Source: Synechococcus sp. KORDI-52 (GTDB lineage Bacteria; Cyanobacteriota; Cyanobacteriia; PCC-6307; Cyanobiaceae). Taken from it: a DNA stretch of 64,000 nt. The notes beneath the pieces are model-generated. The model saw nothing but the letters and a program-made list of their open reading frames with translations. It ran no database searches and had not been told where the DNA came from. Positions 36,079 to 44,988 of this stretch are shown here, piece after piece. Each line of letters begins with the position of its first letter. The first letter of the stretch is position 1. A program made the translations under genes and the position numbers. The stretch is taken from contig NZ_CP006271.1 in assembly GCF_000737595.1 (NCBI RefSeq), forward strand, positions 1,302,001-1,366,000. Direction: 5' to 3'.

Positions 36079-36543
36079 ATGACTGCGCCATCCGCCATCC
36101 GTGTGCTCGGGCCGTTGGCATTGGCGGCGACTCCCCTGGCGCTGCAAGCTGCCCCGGGGGATCAGCCCTTGCGGGTTTACAGCGCCAGGATGGAGACCCT
36201 GTTCATCCGCCTGGATGTCAACCGAGACGGTCGGCTGGATGCCTCTGAAGTGCAGGGGCGACGGGTCTTGAATCGGGTGCTCCAACGCCAGAACAATCGG
36301 TCTTATTTGTTGCTGGAGGATTTGCGTCTCCCGGATGCATCGCCCAGTGGGCCACGTCTCAAACACCATTTCAGCCTGGCGGACCGCAACCGGAACCGGC
36401 GCCTTGATCCTCAGGAAGCCAAACGCATCCCCTGGATCAGCCGCAACTTCAAGGCTTTGGATCGTGATCGGGATGGAACCGTGACATTGCAGGAGTTGTG
36501 GACTCACCAGCGCTCCCTGGCTCCACCTCAGCGCCGGCCCTGA
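36079..36543 (+). CDS. Exported EF-hand protein
   Basis: A 154-residue protein with a signal peptide (ending LALQAAPG) and calcium-binding loops: DVNRDGRLDASE (about residues 46-57), a degenerate DRNRNRRLDPQE (about 101-112) and DRDRDGTVTLQE (about 128-139). The first and third fit the EF-hand pattern D-x-N/D-x-D-G-x-x-x-x-x-E; the second lacks the Gly and has Arg in its place. Probably a periplasmic calcium-binding protein. The 3' end overlaps the convergent gene by 16 bases. Confidence 0.82.
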   Translation: MTAPSAIRVLGPLALAATPLALQAAPGDQPLRVYSARMETLFIRLDVNRDGRLDASEVQGRRVLNRVLQRQNNRSYLLLEDLRLPDASPSGPRLKHHFSLADRNRNRRLDPQEAKRIPWISRNFKALDRDRDGTVTLQELWTHQRSLAPPQRRP

Positions 36544-36896
36544 TTGGGGGGAGCCATCACCAGCCTGATGACGCGAATCAACCTCCAGAGCGCACCAAGC
36601 AACAGGACGCCGGCCAACACCACCATGGCGGCGATCAGCAGGATGGCGGCGAGCCCGAGTAGGGCTTCCAGCAACTGCTGCACGCCGCGGATCAGATCGG
36701 CGATCGCCTCGCTGAGCAGCACCATGACGTCAACCTGCTGCGGCAACTGATGCAGAAGCACAGCGATGCCTGCAGCAGCAGACAGCATCAGCAGGACCAC
36801 CAGGGCCTGACGCAGGACAGGGCCGTAGGGGAAGCGACGGCGACGGCGAAAGACCCGTCGTTGATTGAGTGTGCGAGTCCGGCGCACCTTGTTCAT
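36528..36896 (-). CDS. Small membrane protein
   Basis: A 122-residue protein with a strongly basic N-terminus (many Arg in residues 1-22) and two hydrophobic segments (about 30-50 and 75-105, AAILLIAAMVVLAGVLLLGALW). No family is recognised. I chose the ATG at 36896; the frame is open a further 21 codons. It is convergent with the EF-hand gene and 59 bases after the DUF4335 gene on the same strand. Confidence 0.6.
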   Translation of the reverse strand: MNKVRRTRTLNQRRVFRRRRRFPYGPVLRQALVVLLMLSAAAGIAVLLHQLPQQVDVMVLLSEAIADLIRGVQQLLEALLGLAAILLIAAMVVLAGVLLLGALWRLIRVIRLVMAPPNQGRR

Positions 36897-36955
36897 GGCA
36901 TGGAGCGAATCAGGGTGCCAGCACTTCGAGGATTCTGAAGCGTGTTTCCTGCACG

Positions 36956-37594
36956 TCAACGATCCGTCTGTGTTTCTGCCTCTGGTTCTGGCTCAATGTC
37001 CGGCCTGTCCAAGGGTGCTGCTGCTGGTGAGGATTCCTTGATCTCCTGAGGCAAGGGAACAAGCCATGCCGTGGCCAAGGAACAGGCGAGGGCAACCCCG
37101 GCGAGAAGTGGAGGTCCGAGCCGTTTCTGCAAAGGAATGCGATCGATGATCTCCTGCCGCTGGAGGGGTTGCTCCTCGGGGAAGGCCCAGGTCAGTTTGA
37201 CCCGGCTGTCGAGCCGCAAACGATCGAGGCAGCGCACCAGGTCGGCAAATTCGGCATCATCGAGCTTGAGCTGCAGCGGCTCAACGCCGTCCCGACTGCT
37301 GCGCAGTTCCAATTGATGGTGGGCCTGATCCGGCCCAATGCACACAAAACCGCTTTCCTGGCCAAAACGGCGCTGCACGCCCGACAAGCGATGTCTGGCG
37401 TAGGGCATCACCGCAGCCATCAGGGCCTCGAGGTGGTCCCGGGTTCCTTCCAGCTCCGGGGCCCCCACCAGTTGCAACCGCCAGGCCGACAGGATTCCGA
37501 TCGCATCACTGCTGTGGCCGGCCGAGAGGTCGGGAAAGCCCTCCACCACCAGCCGCGCCGCCGTTTGTTCGTATTGGTACGTCGTTTTCAACAT
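36956..37594 (-). CDS. DUF4335 protein
   Basis: A 212-residue cyanobacterial protein. The N-terminus TTYQYEQTAARLVVEGFPDL is the DUF4335 signature, followed by a soluble domain and a hydrophobic segment (about 166-185, LLAGVALACSLATAWLVPLP) near the C-terminus, then a Pro/Glu-rich tail. It follows DUF3038 by 7 bases; these two families are normally neighbours in cyanobacteria, suggesting a shared function that is unknown. The ATG at 37594 matches the family N-terminus. Confidence 0.85.
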   Translation of the reverse strand: MLKTTYQYEQTAARLVVEGFPDLSAGHSSDAIGILSAWRLQLVGAPELEGTRDHLEALMAAVMPYARHRLSGVQRRFGQESGFVCIGPDQAHHQLELRSSRDGVEPLQLKLDDAEFADLVRCLDRLRLDSRVKLTWAFPEEQPLQRQEIIDRIPLQKRLGPPLLAGVALACSLATAWLVPLPQEIKESSPAAAPLDRPDIEPEPEAETQTDR

Positions 37595-37601
37595 GGTCTG
37601 C

Positions 37602-38150
37602 CTAAGGGGTGGGGTCGAGCAGAGTGGCGCGGAGACGATTGATTCCACCCGGGCCTGCACAGAAGGCCAGGGTGCTGATCAGCTGGCGCTGCTGAGGTCC
37701 CGCAGGATCCATCCTGAGCAGGCGAACAACCGCTTCACGCCTCAGATTCATGCGCTCCTCAATGAGATCGCGCAAACGCTCATGCAACAACTGCCAGCGC
37801 TGTTGAGTGAGCTGTTCCGGCTCGCGGCTCGACAGGAGTTGGTGGAGCATTGGATACAGCCGTTCGGCCATGGCACAGACCAGGCAAATCAGGGATTCGG
37901 CATCCACGGGGTTGAGCTGGTCCCGACACGTGGTGCGTCTGAGGGGGTTGTGACAGCGTCGCTTCCAGAGCTCAACGCGATTGGGGAATTGCGCCTGTAA
38001 ACCCATCTGCTGGCTGGTCCACACCATCGCCTCGCCGCCATTGAGGTCAAGAGCCTCGACGGTCAACAGCAGCAGATCGAGCCGCTCGACCCCCCGTCGG
38101 CTGAGACGTGCCCCCCCGTTGTGGACGGTGGGTGATGGAGCTTCAGTCAT
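37602..38150 (-). CDS. DUF3038 protein
   Basis: A 182-residue helical protein ([20 protein letters not shown] at the start, [22 protein letters not shown] in the middle) assigned to DUF3038 by its sequence and by the DUF4335 partner downstream. There are no catalytic motifs. Its ATG and the apt ATG on the other strand share the same palindromic CATG, so the two genes have no 5' leader in common. Confidence 0.85.
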   Translation of the reverse strand: MTEAPSPTVHNGGARLSRRGVERLDLLLLTVEALDLNGGEAMVWTSQQMGLQAQFPNRVELWKRRCHNPLRRTTCRDQLNPVDAESLICLVCAMAERLYPMLHQLLSSREPEQLTQQRWQLLHERLRDLIEERMNLRREAVVRLLRMDPAGPQQRQLISTLAFCAGPGGINRLRATLLDPTP

Positions 38151-38712
38151 GGCTGCGATGATGGCAGGGGCCCAGCCATTGCGTCACCCGAATTTGGACT
38201 TTCAGTCGCACATTCGTTCAATTCCCGACTTTCCCAAGCCTGGAATCCTGTTCCGAGACATCAACCCGCTCCTCCGATCACCAGAGGCCATGGCCGAGGT
38301 GCTTGGGCAGCTTGGTGGGGTGTGCGACCAGTTGAAGCCCGATGTGATCGTGGGGATCGAGTCCCGGGGCTTCCTGTTTGGTGTCCCTTTGGCCTGTGAA
38401 CGAGGGCTTGGTTTTGTGCCCGCACGGAAGCAGGGAAAGCTCCCTGGTGAGGTGATCGGTCGGGACTATGTCCTGGAGTACGGGACCGCTCGGGTTGAGA
38501 TGCAGGCCGACGCCTTTGAGCCGTCCCAGCGGGTTCTGGTGGTGGACGATCTGCTCGCCACGGGCGGCACCGCTTCGGCCACGGCAGCCCTGGTGAAGCA
38601 GGCCGGTGCCTGCTTGGTGGGCTTTGCTTTCGTGATTGAGTTGGAGGGGCTGGGGGGACGCAGCGCTTTGCCCGCAGGCCACCCCGTGGAATCGTTGGTG
38701 CGTTACGGCTGA
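38149..38712 (+). CDS. apt: Adenine phosphoribosyltransferase
   Basis: Salvages adenine to AMP with PRPP. Typical features are [47 protein letters not shown], and the PRPP-binding [17 protein letters not shown]. The start at 38149 gives 187 residues; ATGs at 38158 and 38161 are equally plausible and give about the usual 172-183. The gene is divergent from DUF3038 with overlapping start codons. Its stop overlaps the convergent DUF2949 stop region. Confidence 0.93.
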   Translation: MAAMMAGAQPLRHPNLDFQSHIRSIPDFPKPGILFRDINPLLRSPEAMAEVLGQLGGVCDQLKPDVIVGIESRGFLFGVPLACERGLGFVPARKQGKLPGEVIGRDYVLEYGTARVEMQADAFEPSQRVLVVDDLLATGGTASATAALVKQAGACLVGFAFVIELEGLGGRSALPAGHPVESLVRYG

Positions 38713-38915
38713 TTGTTCTGCCAGTCGAAGACCTCTTCGAGCTGGTTCAGGCTCAACAACCCGAAGCTCCACAGCACAATCGGGAGCGGGGCCTGCTCCA
38801 GTTCCGCCTGGCGTAGCCCCAGCTCCAGGGCGCTGGGGCTCACGCCGAGACGGCGCTGGAGAAAGTGCAACAGGGCCTCGGCTGGCGGGGGTTGCCGCTG
38901 GCTGGACATCACCAT
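38703..38915 (-). CDS. DUF2949 protein
   Basis: A small soluble protein of about 70 residues: [20 protein letters not shown], then [20 protein letters not shown]. This matches DUF2949, a short cyanobacterial family of unknown function. ATGs at 38915 and 38909 are both possible starts. It is 20 bases downstream of the UbiH-like gene and convergent with apt. Confidence 0.8.
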   Translation of the reverse strand: MVMSSQRQPPPAEALLHFLQRRLGVSPSALELGLRQAELEQAPLPIVLWSFGLLSLNQLEEVFDWQNNQP

Positions 38916-38935
38916 GGTTGCGACCGCAGCTGTGG

Positions 38936-40081
38936 TCAGTTTGGCAAGGCCCGCCACAGCTGCATGGGGCCGTCACTCATGGCCCGCAGGCTGAGTCTGC
39001 GCAGCCCAGAGAAGCGTTTCAGCAGATGGAGCGCCATCCGCCGGAGCGGCAGCAGCAAGGGTTGCCGGTTCGAAAACAGTCGCACCAGCAGATCCGTCGC
39101 CAAGCCCACCTGGAGCACATCCAGCCAGCGGCCCTTGGCATAGTTCTGTGCGATCGATGTGGCGCTGCCGCCCCGCTGAACGGCGCGGATCAGACCTTCC
39201 ACATCCCGCCAGCAAAGATTGAGCCCCTGGCCTCCGACGGGATGGCAGCGGTGGGCGGCTTCACCGATCAGCACGCCCCGTCCACGGTGAAAGCTATGGG
39301 CCAGAAGCCACTGTTGAGGAAAGGCTCTGGGGTGGTCGAGCAGACGGTCGGGCTCCATCCCTGGGGGAAGAACGGCGGCCAGCTGATCGAGAAACGCACT
39401 GCGCGGCAGCGTGCTGCGCTCTTGGCAACGCCGCCAGGGTGCGCTCCACACCACCTGGAAGGTTCCCTGACCCAAGGGCAGCACGGCGAAGGGACCTTCC
39501 GGACGAAACAACTCACAGGCCCTGTCGTGCGGGAGACCCCGCAGGACTACCTTGGCGGTGAGGCATCCCTGTCGATAACGAATCCCCCAGTAACGGATCC
39601 CCCAGGCCTCCCGTGTGGGGGAGCGGGGTCCATCAGCGGCAACGATCAGAGCCCCGTCGCCGGGCTCTGGGCAAGGGGCAGCCAGATGAAGGTTTACCGA
39701 GCTGGATGCCTCCAAGCGGGCCAGCAACAGCTGCATCAAGGGTCGGTGATCGAGGATCCAGCCAATGCCGTCCTGGTTCCGGTTGGCGGTCGCGAGATCG
39801 TCCAGGCCGAACATCACCTGGGCGTTGGTGGCGGCATCCCGTAGATCCAGATCACGGAAGGGAACCAAGGCCTCGCGGAGGTCATCCCAGAGCCCCAAAT
39901 TCGACAACAGCCGACGGCTGGAGTGGGTGATGGCGTAGGCCCGGCTTCTGGCTTGAAGTTCCGATGCCGTCAGCGGGTCATGCAGGACCACGCGCTGACC
40001 ATGGTGAGCAAGGGCAAAGGCTGTGAGGGCACCGGTGGGGCCGGCACCCAGAACATGAATTTCAGGAAGGGATGGAACCAT
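38936..40081 (-). CDS. FAD-dependent UbiH/VisC-type hydroxylase
   Basis: A 381-residue flavin monooxygenase. The N-terminal FAD-binding strand is IHVLGAGPTGALTAFALA, the second motif is GALIVAADGPRS, and the C-terminal one is GRGVLIGEAAHRCHPVGGQGLNLCWRD. The family hydroxylates aromatic rings, including in ubiquinone biosynthesis; in cyanobacteria the substrate may be plastoquinone- or tocopherol-related, which is inference. There is a tandem near-duplicate GIRY-WGIRY segment. It sits 41 bases downstream of hli and upstream of DUF2949. Confidence 0.86.
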   Translation of the reverse strand: MVPSLPEIHVLGAGPTGALTAFALAHHGQRVVLHDPLTASELQARSRAYAITHSSRRLLSNLGLWDDLREALVPFRDLDLRDAATNAQVMFGLDDLATANRNQDGIGWILDHRPLMQLLLARLEASSSVNLHLAAPCPEPGDGALIVAADGPRSPTREAWGIRYWGIRYRQGCLTAKVVLRGLPHDRACELFRPEGPFAVLPLGQGTFQVVWSAPWRRCQERSTLPRSAFLDQLAAVLPPGMEPDRLLDHPRAFPQQWLLAHSFHRGRGVLIGEAAHRCHPVGGQGLNLCWRDVEGLIRAVQRGGSATSIAQNYAKGRWLDVLQVGLATDLLVRLFSNRQPLLLPLRRMALHLLKRFSGLRRLSLRAMSDGPMQLWRALPN

Positions 40082-40122
40082 TCAGTGAGTCTGGCCAGCC
40101 ATCCCAAGCCAGTGCGAGGGGA

Positions 40123-40374
40123 TCAACCCAGGCCGAGCAGTCCGTGGACGAAGGATTCACCGCCCAGGGCCAACTCGGTGGCGAGCAGGGAAATGAAACC
40201 AAGCATGGCCATGCGGCCGTTGAGCTTTTCGGCGCGATCGTGGAAACCCCAGCCCTGTTCGGCTTCAACCACTTCCATGCGGGGTTCCGTGGCGAAAGCG
40301 TTCAGACGACCACCGTCTTCCATGGTGACTGTTGCACCGCGGACGACGGGATTGGAGGACGACGACTGAGACAT
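40123..40374 (-). CDS. hli: High-light-inducible protein (HLIP)
   Basis: An 83-residue member of the chlorophyll a/b-binding superfamily with one membrane helix. The signature [20 protein letters not shown] (about residues 48-67) carries the Glu and Asn/Arg that coordinate chlorophyll. HLIPs protect against high light and help chlorophyll and photosystem assembly. The N-terminal 45 residues are a polar extension. It is at the head of a minus-strand unit with the UbiH-like hydroxylase. Confidence 0.95.
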   Translation of the reverse strand: MSQSSSSNPVVRGATVTMEDGGRLNAFATEPRMEVVEAEQGWGFHDRAEKLNGRMAMLGFISLLATELALGGESFVHGLLGLG

Positions 40375-40423
40375 GGACGCTTCAGCGAATTGCTAAGAAG
40401 TGTAAACCAACTTTAAGAACTGT

Positions 40424-41077
40424 TCAGCGCCGGCTGGTCAGGCGGCGTTGGCACAGCTCCTCAAAGGCGGGCCGCAGCAGGAAGGGGTACTCGCCAACCC
40501 ACATCCGCAGGCCCGGCAACCAGGCATCGCTGAGGGCGCCGATCTTTGAGAAATCCTTGCGCTCGCTGAGCACCAGGCAGCGGATCAGGCTGCCGCGGCG
40601 GATCGACTGGTGCTTTTTCTCCATCGGAAAGGCCACCCGGCCCAGATAGCCCTCCTCGTCTTCCAGTTCGAGCAGCATCCAGGTGCGGCGGTTCTCCACG
40701 AGCTCAAGCCGTCCGCGGCTATCGGCTTGCTCATGGCGGTTCTCGACCCGCTCCCGGGTGATCACATCCGCCACTTCCCCTTCGAACAGGGCTGCTGCTG
40801 GGTAGCGCCGCAGGGTGGCGTTGCGTTGACCGGCCTGCAGGATCGGTCCCCAGAGCACATAGAGCAGAAACACCACGCCAGCCACCAGCCAGAAGGGCCC
40901 CCAGCGGCTGGACATCTGGCTCTGACTGATCAGCAGGGTGATCACCCCGCCGATGGCGGCGATCATCAGGCGTTGCAGCACCTCCCGGGGGTTGCCAAGG
41001 GAGACGCGGAACTGGTTTCCGGTGGCAACGGCGGGGATCAGCCGCTGCAGTTCACCGGGGCGGAGGGGAATGAGCAT
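40424..41077 (-). CDS. Conserved membrane protein
   Basis: A 217-residue protein with two adjacent hydrophobic segments (about residues 38-55 and 63-85: LVAGVVFLLYVLWGPIL), then a soluble C-terminal part of about 130 residues with strands and a final basic tail. Cyanobacterial relatives are sometimes labelled phosphate ABC transporter permease, which is not supported by this sequence. It lies 10 bases downstream of dapB and may be co-transcribed. Confidence 0.65.
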   Translation of the reverse strand: MLIPLRPGELQRLIPAVATGNQFRVSLGNPREVLQRLMIAAIGGVITLLISQSQMSSRWGPFWLVAGVVFLLYVLWGPILQAGQRNATLRRYPAAALFEGEVADVITRERVENRHEQADSRGRLELVENRRTWMLLELEDEEGYLGRVAFPMEKKHQSIRRGSLIRCLVLSERKDFSKIGALSDAWLPGLRMWVGEYPFLLRPAFEELCQRRLTSRR

Positions 41078-41087
41078 GGTGTCGCCT

Positions 41088-41933
41088 TCAGATCAGGCGC
41101 TCAAGGCCATAGACCAGGCTGCCGAGGCTGCCCACCTTGCGCACCGTGAGCAGCACGCCAGGCATGTAGGCGGAACGATCGATAGTGTCGTGGCGGAGGG
41201 TGTAGGTCTCCCCCGGCGCGCCGAACATCACCTCCTGGTGAGCCACCAGGCCCGGCAGCCGCACGGAGTGCAGCCGCAGCCCGCTCTGCCGCTGTCCGCC
41301 GCGGCACCCCGCCAGGGATTCGTGCTCCTCCACGTCCTCGGGATTGAAGCTTTTGCCCAGCTCCTCCATGAGCTCTGCGGTTTTGATGCAGGTGCCGCTG
41401 GGGGCATCCGCCTTGCGGTTGTGGTGCAACTCCGTGAGTTCCGCGTGGTCGTAGAACCGGGCCGCTGCTGCTGCCGCCTGCTGCAACAGCACCATGCCCA
41501 CCGAGAAGTTCGGGATCACAGCCCCACCCACTGAAGCTTTCACCGAAAACTCCGTGAGGTCGTTGAGTTGCTCAGGGGTCAATCCCGTGGTTCCGATCAC
41601 GGGGTGAACGCCATAGGCGATGGCTGCCCGGGTGTGCTCGTACACAACGGAGGGGTGGGTGAAGTCCACCAGCACGGCTCCGCCGTCGCTGTCGCGCACC
41701 GATTGGCTCACCGCGCACAGACAGCCCTCGAAATCTGCGGTGACAGCGACCTCCAGTTCACCGAGACCCAACTCCAGGCCGATGTCGGCACCTTCCTTGC
41801 CGGGGGTGTTGTCGATCGCTCCAGCCAGCTTGCAGTCGTGGCTGCCCACCACCGCCTTGATCACCTCCGCGCCCATGCGTCCAAGGGCACCCGCCACAAC
41901 AACGGAAATCGGGGTGCCCGCAGGAGCGTTCAT
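41088..41933 (-). CDS. dapB: 4-hydroxy-tetrahydrodipicolinate reductase
   Basis: Reduces HTPA to tetrahydrodipicolinate in lysine and meso-diaminopimelate synthesis. The 281-residue protein shows [20 protein letters not shown] for the nucleotide, VIGTTGL, and the substrate signature [14 protein letters not shown] with the catalytic His pair and Lys. Complete. It is 18 bases after the HD-GYP gene on the same strand. Confidence 0.95.
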   Translation of the reverse strand: MNAPAGTPISVVVAGALGRMGAEVIKAVVGSHDCKLAGAIDNTPGKEGADIGLELGLGELEVAVTADFEGCLCAVSQSVRDSDGGAVLVDFTHPSVVYEHTRAAIAYGVHPVIGTTGLTPEQLNDLTEFSVKASVGGAVIPNFSVGMVLLQQAAAAAARFYDHAELTELHHNRKADAPSGTCIKTAELMEELGKSFNPEDVEEHESLAGCRGGQRQSGLRLHSVRLPGLVAHQEVMFGAPGETYTLRHDTIDRSAYMPGVLLTVRKVGSLGSLVYGLERLI

Positions 41934-41951
41934 CGGTTCAGTCGGCAGTCG

Positions 41952-44768
41952 TTAGGAGCCTATCGACGTGGGCTGATCCGGCACGTTGATCGCCGCCAGC
42001 AGGACGGCGTCATCGACCGCATCGCGCTGCTCGGCCTGGAGGAACTGTTCGGCGTAGCGGCGGTGCAGACCCTGCTGCACGAACAGGCGAAACAGGTCGG
42101 GATCGAGATGATGCTGATTGACCATCCCCACCATGATCCGCATCACCACCGACAGGGGCTTGGCAGGTTTGTAGGGGCGATCGGCGGCTGTAAGCGCTTC
42201 GAACACGTCGGCGATCGCCATCATCCTGGCCTGCGGGGTCATCTGATCGCGGCTGAGCCCCATGGGGTACCCGGCGCCGTCCATCCGTTCATGGTGCCCC
42301 CCGGCGATCGCAGGAACCGATGCCAGATGCCTCGGCAGGTGCAGTGATTCGAGAATTCGGATGGTCTCCACGATGTGGAGGTTGATCACGGCACGTTCTT
42401 CATCGTTGAGGGTGCCGCGGCGGATGGTGAGATTGTGAAGCTCACCGTTGTTCTGCAGCAGCTCGGGAACCGGCAGGTTGAAGCGCGGATCTGAGGCGCT
42501 CGTCTTGGGACGTCCCTCGGGGCGTCCAATCCGGTGGATGGTGCGGTCGGCCAGCAGCGGTTCAGAGCAGGGCAACGGACGCGGCGGTTCGGCGTCCGCC
42601 CGTTTCTGCTCATCAATCGAGAGGCCGAGCCTGTCATCGAGGCTGCGGCTCCAGGTGCGCGCCGCAATCTGCTGGAGCCTCTCAAAATCGGCATCGTCCA
42701 TCGATTCTCCGCCCTGGTTGCAGGCGGCGACGAAGGCAAAGTCTTCGTCCAGCTCCTGCAGGGATCGCTGCAGCTCTGTCCGCAGTGGCTCTTCAGGGGC
42801 TCCGCTGCAGCGCTGCCTCCAGAACTCCGTTTCCGCCTGGGCCTTGAGCAGCTCGAAGCGCATCCGCACCTCGTGGATGCGGTTGTAAATGGTCTCCAGC
42901 TTGGTGGCTTTGTCGACCACATGCTCTGGGGTGGTGATTTTGCCGCAGTCGTGCAGCCAGGCCGCAAGCCGCAGGGCTTCCCAGTCGTTTTCTGACATCT
43001 GGAAGGAGGCGAAGCTGCCCTGATCGGCGCTGCAGGCGGCTTCCGCCAGCCATTGGGTGAGCTCGGGCACCCGGGAACAGTGGGCGCCGGTGTAGGGACT
43101 TTTGGCGTCGATCGCGCCGGCCACCAGGGTGATCAGGGACGCGAAGAGATCCTTCTGGGCCTGAATCAGGCTGGCGTTCTCCAGGGCGACGGTGGCGTTT
43201 CCTGCCAGGGCCTCGCAGAAGGCGATTCGTTCCGGCTCCGGCGGCTGGGCGAAATAAAGCGAGAGCTCACCTTTGAGGTCACCATCCCGGCTGCGCAGCG
43301 GGATGGTGACCGGCTCTCGATCTGGTTTGAAGCTTTCAGGGAAGGTGACCAGTTCCGGGTCACCTTGCTGCTGTCCGGACATCCCGGCCCAGGTGAGCAC
43401 GGCCCCCTCGGCAGCGCTGCTGGTCACCGCACTCTCCACCAGAAGTTCCAGTAGAGCTTGGATGTCCTGTTCTTCCGCCAGCGCTTTGGAGCTGGTCAGG
43501 AAGCGCTGAATGGTCTGGCGCATCAGCGCCAGGGTGGTGTCGAGCTCGCTGACCTCGGCAATCACCGATCGGGCCGGTGCCTCCGCGCTGAAATCGAAAC
43601 GACGGATCGCCCTTGTCTGCCGGCTGAGGGCTTGTAACGGCTGGGTCACCGATCGGGTCAGCAGCCAGACCAGCGGCAGCGTTGTCAGAACTATGGCGAT
43701 GGTGATCGCTTGCGCCTGGCGGACGGAGGCCATCGGCGCGGCGTAGATATCAGCCGCCGGAATCGCCAGGACCAGCAAGGAAGCTTCCTCCTTCAGGCCG
43801 ATGCCCGGCAACTCCGCAATGCTCAGCAGCCAGTCACCCCCGCTGACGACTGATTCCTCAATTTGTACGTTGTCTTTGAGGTTGTCCTGGTCGCGTCGCT
43901 TCAGATAGTTGCGAATCAGGGGTTGAAGGCTCTGGAGAAATAGGTCCTGGGTGCGCTCAAGGGTGATTCCGATCTGCCCGGGATCAGATGTTTTGTCGGT
44001 GACCCAGATGCCTCCCTTGAGATCCAGCAGCAGAAGGCGGGACTTCTCGCTGAGCTTGAGCGTACCCAGCAGATCCTGGAGCTCGGCCAGCGGAACGGAC
44101 ATTTCGATCACGGCCCCGGTCGGGGTCTGTTGGCCGAGCGTCAGCAGTGGACCCAGAACGGGGTGCAGATCGGTTTTTGACAACACGGGTTTTTGTTCGC
44201 CCGCACGTGCCGTAGCGATCGAGGCGCGTTCGCGTGGATCATCATCGTTCCACTGGCCAGGTTTCGGTGACCAAGCCGCCATTCGCTCGAGCTTGTCATC
44301 GAAGAGGGTGAACCTTGGTTCGCGCTGATTCGGTCCGTACCGCTCAACCACAATGCGCGTGCCGTACGGCAGGGCAAGTCCTTTGAGCAGCCGAGCGTTA
44401 TGGAAACGAATGAACTGGTCGTTGGTTTTCAGCACATCGACGCTGGCGAGATGGGAGGCCTCGTCAAACAGCTGGGCGCCTTCGATCAGCACCTTCCGGC
44501 GCACATCCACGCCGGGATTTGGGATGGCTGCGACAAGCCCATCGATGACCTCCAAGTGGGTGAGGGTGCGCTCCGGATCCACAATCCGCCCCCAGCGTTT
44601 GCGGATCACCGCCACGTCGCTCTTCAGTTTGTCCTGCGAGGAGGCCAGTGCGAAGGCGCGCATCCGCTGCGCCATCAGCGAGGAAATGATCAAGCCCGTG
44701 CCGGCCACAACGGGCACGAAAACGGCGAGAAGAATCCAGCGCAGTGGAACGTTTCTTCCGGCCAGCAT
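41952..44768 (-). CDS. Membrane HD-GYP phosphohydrolase with sensor domains
   Basis: A 938-residue protein: membrane segment 1 (about residues 9-30), a periplasmic sensor of about 300 residues resembling a Cache domain, segment 2 (about 350-372), HAMP, a GAF-like region (about 430-570) and an HD-GYP domain. The HD motif is HDCGK (about 605) and the GYP part is HHERMDGAGYP then IADVFEALTAADRPYK (about 824-860). About 220 residues separate HD and GYP, far more than usual, because of a polar insertion. It probably hydrolyses cyclic di-GMP or a related dinucleotide. Its stop is 18 bases from dapB. Confidence 0.86.
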   Translation of the reverse strand: MLAGRNVPLRWILLAVFVPVVAGTGLIISSLMAQRMRAFALASSQDKLKSDVAVIRKRWGRIVDPERTLTHLEVIDGLVAAIPNPGVDVRRKVLIEGAQLFDEASHLASVDVLKTNDQFIRFHNARLLKGLALPYGTRIVVERYGPNQREPRFTLFDDKLERMAAWSPKPGQWNDDDPRERASIATARAGEQKPVLSKTDLHPVLGPLLTLGQQTPTGAVIEMSVPLAELQDLLGTLKLSEKSRLLLLDLKGGIWVTDKTSDPGQIGITLERTQDLFLQSLQPLIRNYLKRRDQDNLKDNVQIEESVVSGGDWLLSIAELPGIGLKEEASLLVLAIPAADIYAAPMASVRQAQAITIAIVLTTLPLVWLLTRSVTQPLQALSRQTRAIRRFDFSAEAPARSVIAEVSELDTTLALMRQTIQRFLTSSKALAEEQDIQALLELLVESAVTSSAAEGAVLTWAGMSGQQQGDPELVTFPESFKPDREPVTIPLRSRDGDLKGELSLYFAQPPEPERIAFCEALAGNATVALENASLIQAQKDLFASLITLVAGAIDAKSPYTGAHCSRVPELTQWLAEAACSADQGSFASFQMSENDWEALRLAAWLHDCGKITTPEHVVDKATKLETIYNRIHEVRMRFELLKAQAETEFWRQRCSGAPEEPLRTELQRSLQELDEDFAFVAACNQGGESMDDADFERLQQIAARTWSRSLDDRLGLSIDEQKRADAEPPRPLPCSEPLLADRTIHRIGRPEGRPKTSASDPRFNLPVPELLQNNGELHNLTIRRGTLNDEERAVINLHIVETIRILESLHLPRHLASVPAIAGGHHERMDGAGYPMGLSRDQMTPQARMMAIADVFEALTAADRPYKPAKPLSVVMRIMVGMVNQHHLDPDLFRLFVQQGLHRRYAEQFLQAEQRDAVDDAVLLAAINVPDQPTSIGS

Positions 44769-44988
44769 CCGAAGCGCTTCGGCGAAGTACTCAGGCTAAA
44801 GACAACCTAAATCTCGAACCGAGACGTCTGGTTTTTTAAAGCAAGCACTTCTACTAAGGGGAGCGTCCCCGTTCGCTGCAGCGTCTCGTCGAACCGCAGG
44901 CTGCAGCAATCTTGTTACGTGAGCCTTAGATCTTCGCGCTGGTGCGGCCAGTCGCCGTAAGGTTCTTCACATTGCTCAAACTGCGCAG
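44769..44988. other. Divergent intergenic region of HD-GYP and chlH
   Basis: About 220 bases between two divergent genes, so it must hold both promoters. I see no unambiguous -10/-35 pair or known operator. A T6 run follows a short imperfect stem near 44,818-44,835, with no gene that it would terminate. Confidence 0.3.

Noticed and set aside
38636-39844. 402-codon plus-strand ORF across DUF2949 and the UbiH-like gene
   Set aside because: Antisense frame with repetitive Gln/Gly/Pro composition; both minus-strand genes have strong motifs.
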